From: Coccinella septempunctata
Lineage: Eukaryota; Arthropoda; Insecta; Coleoptera; Coccinellidae
Assembly: GCF_907165205.1 (NCBI RefSeq)
Contig: NC_058193.1
Location: forward strand, 38,457,021 to 38,521,020
DNA: 64,000 nt
Direction of reading: 5' to 3'
Positions 62,301 through 64,000 of this stretch are shown piece after piece (the first letter of the stretch is position 1; each line of letters opens with the position of its first letter). Under the pieces are notes generated by a model. That model worked only from the letters and a program-made list of their open reading frames with translations. It was not told the origin of the DNA and ran no database searches. Made by a program: the position numbers and the translations under genes.

Positions 62301-63957
62301 GATCAATCTATATGTAAAAAATCAGCATCGGTCCATACCCATTTTTCTACCTACTGTAGCTCTTTAAATTTGACCTATTTTTCCGAAATTTTCCGTTTTT
62401 TTGTTAAACTACTGATCATAAAAAGAAACTAATTACATATTCGCGATCTACGACCTTGATTCTATCAAAAAATGAAATCGGGTCGATGTAGGTCAAAAAA
62501 AATTAGGATGGGACCTAGAAAAAAACAAATGTTATGTTATCAACCGACTGCCAATTTCTTATCTGTCTTTGACGTGCCAATAGAAACATCCTTTGATCCA
62601 TCTCCTTTATTTCCAAGCATCAGCCTCAATCACATAAGGAAAGCTGGAGCTAACCAGTCTTCAGTAACATCGATGCATATAAATTAGTGCCGCCCCTACT
62701 CGATGTCATCCACATCCATATTTCATCGCTGAACCGTAACACGTAGGATAAATAAGCTTTTCCAGTCACTTCCTTGGAAACTTGCCTAACTCACTAATGT
62801 AATATTAAGGATATGGAGCTACACTTGGGCGAGTACCGGGCACAGAAGTTGCAGAAATAATCCAATTTAATAAAGACGTCGAGCAAATTCTACACCTGCA
62901 GCCGAAACGGTTAACCAGTCAACCACCAAGCCAGTCATAATTAAATAGATTCGAGTTGACACTTCCAGGAGTTTGTAGGTTCACTCTGCTGGGAATGTGA
63001 TATCTAGGGGATGATATGGCCATGGGGAAGACACACATATCTTTGTTGAATTCAGTGAATCTGATCGCAGAATATGAAGCAGTTTTCATGATATCAACTA
63101 TGTATTGTAAGGATCCTTAAACATACCTCAATGAGATTTTAACTCGTGTTCTCTTTCATATAGAAAAACAACCAGAATATCATCTGAATTGATTTCATTA
63201 TAAGAAATGATTAAAATAAGAAGCAATAGATTATGAAGGTTCTCAAAGACCTAAAAAGTTTCGTGTCCAAAAATCTGTTGGAAAAGTTCTTGCTCCAGTT
63301 TTTTGGTATTGCCATGGAGTAATCATGATTGATTTTTTGGATGAGGATAAAACAATAACCGGAGATTACTATTCGAAATTACTGACCACTCTACGGGAAA
63401 ATATTCAAGAGAAAAGACGTGGAAAGCTATCCAAAGGTGTTTCGTTTCTGCAAGACAACGCAAGACAACACAAATCTCATGTTGCCATGCAAACAATTCG
63501 TGATTTGGGGTTTGAATTACTAGAACACCCCCTTATTCATCAGATTTGGCTCCATCCGACTATAATCTCTTTCCTCAACTGAAAAAAAGTTGAAAAGGTC
63601 GTAAATTTTCTTCCAACGAGGAGATAATGAAAGCTGTGGAGGTCTGGTTTGCAGAGCAAGAAGAAAAATATGTTGAGAAATAAAATATTTTGGAAATTTT
63701 GTTTGGTTCTATAGTAGGCTAAGAATTTTTCAATATATCGATCGGGTACTCTTTATATTTGTAGTTTTTGAGGCAATGACTGTAATTCTGTTCAGTCTTC
63801 GACAAATATTATTCTCCACTTACCACATAAACAGCTCCTAAGGGCATTACCAGACAGGCTACCATCAGATCGGCCACAGCTAGAGACACGACAAGATAGT
63901 TTGCCACATTTTGTAGGTACTTCTCTAGGAGGATGGCCGCAATGACAAATACATTTC
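43308..63957 (-). CDS. 5-HT1A: 5-HT1-type serotonin receptor (GPCR), three exons visible
   Basis: Exons 63957-63824, 45573-45464 and 44343-43308 join in phase into a rhodopsin-class aminergic receptor lacking only its N-terminus and early TM1. In order: GNVFVIAAILLEKYLQN (TM1 end), NYLVVSLAVADLMVACLVMP (TM2 with its conserved Asp), ICDLWTSTDVLCCTASILHL (TM3 with the amine-binding Asp), AVDRYWAV (DRY at TM3/ICL2), CIVSQDLKYQIFATSSTFYV (ECL2/TM5), a long charged Ser/Lys-rich third loop, AAKTLAIITGAFVVCWLPFF (TM6, CWxP), and LGYFNSALNPVLYTIFNPEF (TM7, NPxxY). YQIFATSSTFYV and the NPEFRQAF tail favour the insect 5-HT1 group, which couples to Gi/o and lowers cAMP. A long third loop with a short tail also fits. 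The exact subtype is inferred. The middle intron is 18.25 kb and filled with TE fragments. Confidence 0.93.
44344..45463 (-). other. 5-HT1A: receptor intron between TM3 and TM4 exons
   Basis: A 1120-bp intron interrupting the Arg codon of the DRY motif, bounded by GATAG|GTGAGT and TTTCAG|A. Nothing else was recognised inside. Confidence 0.85.
45464..45573 (-). CDS. 5-HT1A: 5-HT1 receptor exon with TM3
   Basis: A 110-nt exon after CATTTCAG encoding ISNNWIMGPEICDLWTSTDV and LCCTASILHLVAIAVD plus two bases of Arg. It carries the TM3 Asp that contacts the amine in biogenic amine receptors. Confidence 0.96.
45574..46588. other. intron sequence without a recognised element
   Basis: The 104-codon frame at 46183-45869 (-) has no family motif. 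Nothing else was recognised. Confidence 0.35.
46589..47449 (+). mobile_element. mariner copy 2, 3'-truncated
   Basis: The 5' TIR (CTAGGATGTATTGATATCTA, one base off copy 1) follows a TA at 46587-46588. The sequence then follows copy 1 up to GGAAAGCTATCC and breaks at about 47449, losing the last third and the 3' TIR. The + frame 46924-47454 keeps 176 codons of transposase with MDETWVHFYDPETKQQ. An in-frame deletion joins SGSSRP to VFWDCHG, and the first part of the gene is out of frame. Confidence 0.9.
46924..47454 (+). pseudogene. mariner transposase fragment in copy 2
   Basis: The frame covers the end of the DNA-binding region (DDRSGRPVSVSVPENIDAVH), the first catalytic Asp (MDETW) and VIMIDFLDKGRTITGDHY. 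The second and third Asp are missing because the element is truncated. About 12 residues between SRP and VFWD, present in copy 3, are deleted in frame. It is non-functional. Confidence 0.88.
47450..48009. other. 560-bp spacer between two mariner fragments
   Basis: The sequence is unlike the mariner and contains GC-richer patches. The open frame 47714-48034 (+) has no motif. Confidence 0.4.
48010..49039 (-). mobile_element. mariner copy 3, 5'-truncated
   Basis: The 3' TIR (CGAGGATATATTGAAAAATT) follows TA at 48008-48009. The copy runs on the - strand and stops at about 49039, close to the transposase start codon, so the 5' TIR and leader are missing. Near that end about 30 bp found in copies 1 and 4 are deleted. 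The frame 48752-48219 encodes 177 residues with MDEAWVHFYDPETKQQ and LQDNALAHKSH, and ends in a frameshift before the third Asp. Confidence 0.9.
48219..48752 (-). pseudogene. mariner transposase fragment in copy 3
   Basis: It retains the first Asp (MDEAW, with Thr replaced by Ala) and second Asp (LQDNA) of the DD34D triad and VFWDCHGVIMIDFLDKSRTI. The frame shifts after LLEHPPL, so the third Asp motif is not in frame. It is non-functional. Confidence 0.88.
49040..50867. other. intron sequence without a recognised element
   Basis: No repeat ends or motifs were recognised. Frames on both strands at 50494-50946 overlap each other and run into the tandem repeat; neither looks like a known protein. 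Confidence 0.35.
50868..51340. repeat. 173-bp tandem array, about 2.7 units
   Basis: Units begin at 50868, 51041 and 51214 (CCAGGAAAATTATCGTAGA in the last two), each with TGATACATATTCTGAAAGA and CAACCGTTCG or a variant. The core is the same as in the 363-bp units at 16169-16882, so five monomers of one family lie in this window more than 34 kb apart. Confidence 0.85.
51341..52410. other. intron sequence without a recognised element
   Basis: Nothing beyond short, motif-free frames was seen. Confidence 0.35.
52411..53103 (+). mobile_element. LINE 3' fragment with (AAT)n tail
   Basis: On the + strand, frames 52654-52854 and 52835-53095 give an ORF2 tail: LKLSRAELRVMVGLLTGHCR, then a Cys/His knuckle in ELWRRCGSEAETAEHMVSKC and PELAGLR. 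They are separated by a frameshift near 52840. The sequence ends in an AATAATAATAATAAC tail at 53089-53103, typical of non-LTR elements. The start is approximate and no reverse transcriptase motif remains. Confidence 0.78.
53104..53308 (+). mobile_element. short LINE 3' end, RTE-like, with GATGATGAT tail
   Basis: This 5'-truncated copy reads GRPSTSWTDDVKRFAGNWIQ on the + strand, then the untranslated part CTTATGTCCAGCAGTGGACG and a GATGATGAT tail. That tail pattern is typical of a widespread insect LINE group I associate with the RTE clade; the assignment is from memory. It is inserted directly after the LINE tail at 53103. Confidence 0.7.
53311..53425 (+). repeat. partial repeat of the LINE segment at 52528-52620
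   Basis: TTCTTCTTCAGCTGGACGAA recurs from 52528 with substitutions, followed by the same ACACTACT and GAACAGATT-like stretches. It is a fragment of the same LINE, direct orientation. Confidence 0.65.
53549..53570 (+). repeat. short CCTAA tract (insect telomere motif)
   Basis: Three perfect CCTAA units (53551-53565) are followed by a degenerate TCTAA. This is the arthropod TTAGG telomere unit in complement. Tracts this short are common inside insect chromosomes and do not show a telomere. Confidence 0.5.
53571..54419. other. intron sequence without a recognised element
   Basis: The GC-richer part at 53840-54360 opens frames on both strands (54366-53956 on -, 54050-54346 on +) that overlap each other and lack motifs. 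Confidence 0.35.
54420..55635 (-). mobile_element. LINE fragment: reverse transcriptase C-terminus and 3' region
   Basis: The - strand from about 55635 reads the end of a reverse transcriptase: LGLRLNIDKTKIL, LEKVEQFKYLRSFINTRANL, then an in-frame TAA near 55350, then LLYGSESWRPYRRHIRQLEQ and RQIMHIRWFHKVSNAGVLQH. A frame change leads to the tail IALYGKLTEGARKPGGQYKR and LALDRSQW. The catalytic YxDD part is missing, so the copy is 5'-truncated. Below about 54800 lies its probable 3' untranslated region, with an internal imperfect repeat (GTTCACC-CTGA units at about 54561 and 54655). It is a non-LTR element; the clade is uncertain. Confidence 0.82.
54796..55350 (-). pseudogene. LINE reverse transcriptase C-terminal remnant
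   Basis: Frames 55340-55107 and 55119-54796 together give the connection/tail part of a non-LTR reverse transcriptase (SLLYGSESWRPYRRH; KLTEGARKPGGQYKRFEDQS). A frameshift lies near 55110-55119 and an in-frame stop just upstream. No enzymatic residues remain. Confidence 0.8.
55636..56796. other. intron sequence without a recognised element
   Basis: GC-richer segments at about 55900-56350 open motif-free frames. Nothing else was recognised. Confidence 0.35.
56797..56949. repeat. left direct repeat flanking a LINE 3' copy
   Basis: It starts around GAAAGAAACTTCTAGGAG and ends CATCAACAGCTTCTGTCAG. It is repeated, with a 20-25 bp internal deletion and a few substitutions, at 57165-57295. Confidence 0.78.
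56950..57163 (-). mobile_element. short LINE 3' copy, same family as 54420-55635
   Basis: Matches the 3' region of the LINE at 54608-54900: GACACTGGCAAGTTAG, CTGAGTACGTTCTGC, CACACCAGCAGAGAA, ATTCATTCATTGCTGTATCC, then GTGACCTCCAGATCCTTC. It is severely 5'-truncated and carries an internal deletion relative to the longer copy. Confidence 0.78.
57165..57295. repeat. right direct repeat flanking a LINE 3' copy
   Basis: Direct repeat of 56797-56949 (AAAGAAACTTCTAGGAGTTT to CATCAACAGCTTCTGTCAG). Confidence 0.78.
57296..59702. other. intron sequence without a recognised element
   Basis: Frames up to 115 codons (59039-59386 +) show no motif. An ACAGGGTGT motif near 59146 and a GGATTAGGTTAGG stretch near 59489 are noted, but no element was delimited. 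Confidence 0.35.
59703..60536 (-). mobile_element. mariner copy 4, 3'-truncated
   Basis: The 5' TIR is at the right end (complement of CGAGGATGTATTGATATCTA) followed by TA at 60537-60538. Reading leftwards it follows the mariner through VFWDCHGV-type sequence (here with one extra A) and stops at about 59703 inside the transposase gene, so the second and third catalytic Asp and the 3' TIR are gone. About 40 bp corresponding to ERISEA-ISYER are also deleted. Confidence 0.88.
60537..61431. other. intron sequence without a recognised element
   Basis: No open frames of note and no repeat ends were recognised. Confidence 0.35.
61432..62496. mobile_element. fold-back (giant palindrome) element, copy 2
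   Basis: 61626-62057 and 62058-62496 are imperfect inverted copies centred on a perfect palindrome containing CCATACATATGTATGG. A partial extra arm in right-arm orientation precedes it (61432-61625, AATTGGACAGTTCC and ATCAGCATCTGTCC matching the right arm near 62275-62335). This repeats the layout of copy 1 at 26672-27893. No coding capacity was seen. Confidence 0.8.
62497..63238. other. intron sequence without a recognised element
   Basis: Nothing recognised. Confidence 0.35.
63239..63739 (+). mobile_element. mariner copy 5, 5'-truncated, beside a receptor exon
   Basis: Starts in mid-gene at GGTTCTCAAAGACCTAA and continues to the 3' end (TAGGCTAAGAATTTTTCAATATAT), where the outermost CCTCG has decayed. 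The frame 63325-63582 encodes 85 residues including VSFLQDNARQHKSH (second Asp); the stretch that should carry SPDLAPSD is frameshifted. It ends 84 bp from the receptor exon at 63824. Confidence 0.88.
63824..63957 (-). CDS. 5-HT1A: 5-HT1 receptor exon with TM1 end and TM2
   Basis: A 134-nt exon after CTTGCAG, entering in phase 1. It encodes NVFVIAAILLEKYLQNVANY to MPLGAVYV and ends GTG|GTAAGT. The upstream exon with the N-terminus lies beyond 64000. Confidence 0.95.
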
Positions 63958-64000
63958 CTGCAAGAAAAAAGCAAGGTGAAAACACATTTTTATGAAGGTA

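Larger units (their letters stand above)
45574..63823 (-). other. 5-HT1A: receptor intron of 18.25 kb, rich in transposon debris
   Basis: Bounded by GTG|GTAAGT and TTTCAG|ATA, phase 0. It contains mariner copies 2-5, tandem repeats at 50868-51340, several LINE tails at 52411-57163 and the second fold-back element. No other conserved exon was recognised. Confidence 0.88.

Noticed and set aside
1..64000. CRISPR array, prokaryotic operon or viral gene cluster
   Set aside because: No regularly spaced identical repeats and no dense long open frames. The gene structure is plainly that of spliced insect genes.

Overview
The window looks like insect nuclear DNA. It is AT-rich, its genes are split by GT-AG introns, and it carries many decayed transposable elements of typical insect families (mariner, Tc1, hAT-type MITE, several LINE tails). 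A beetle or similar insect is plausible, but the sequence alone does not fix the order. Three protein-coding genes can be supported. All other long stretches are introns, intergenic DNA or mobile-element debris, and no operon-like or prokaryotic features were seen.

Centre (24.7-37.1 kb): a tissue inhibitor of metalloproteinases (Timp) lies on the + strand in four coding exons (24720-24843, 31622-31810, 31924-32123, 32332-32445; 208 residues). Synapsin (Syn) lies on the - strand, with five exons visible (37097-36852, 36029-35804, 35534-35275, 34604-34494, 32528-32424). This is the ancient Syn/Timp antisense nesting known from flies and vertebrates, with an unusual detail: the last coding exon of Timp overlaps a Syn coding exon by 22 bp and also covers that exon's splice donor. 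The first visible Syn exon has no in-frame ATG and an in-frame stop just upstream, so the start is either in an unseen upstream exon or non-AUG. The rest of Syn domain C was not found and should lie left of position 1. Positions 1-32423 are therefore probably one very large Syn intron.

Right (43.3-64 kb): a 5-HT1-type serotonin receptor lies on the - strand. Three exons are visible (63957-63824, 45573-45464, 44343-43308), covering late TM1 to the stop codon; the N-terminal exon is beyond the window. An intron of about 18.25 kb (45574-63823) is packed with TE fragments: four truncated mariners, LINE tails, a 173-bp tandem repeat and a fold-back element.

Left (1-24.7 kb): no conserved gene exons recognised. 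It holds a near-complete but frameshifted Tc1-like element (3657-5146), a tandem pair of LINE 3' fragments (6063-7206), a hAT-type MITE with a perfect 8-bp target duplication (7764-8557), two copies of a long-TIR MITE (9018-9710, 17848-18362), a 363-bp tandem duplication (16169-16882), another LINE tail (about 19190-19690) and a full-length dead mariner (22467-23737).

Syn (synaptic vesicle tethering) and the 5-HT1 receptor (aminergic signalling) are both neuronal genes on the same strand. Timp is a secreted protease inhibitor whose link to Syn is positional. All boundaries were read by eye and no database search was possible.
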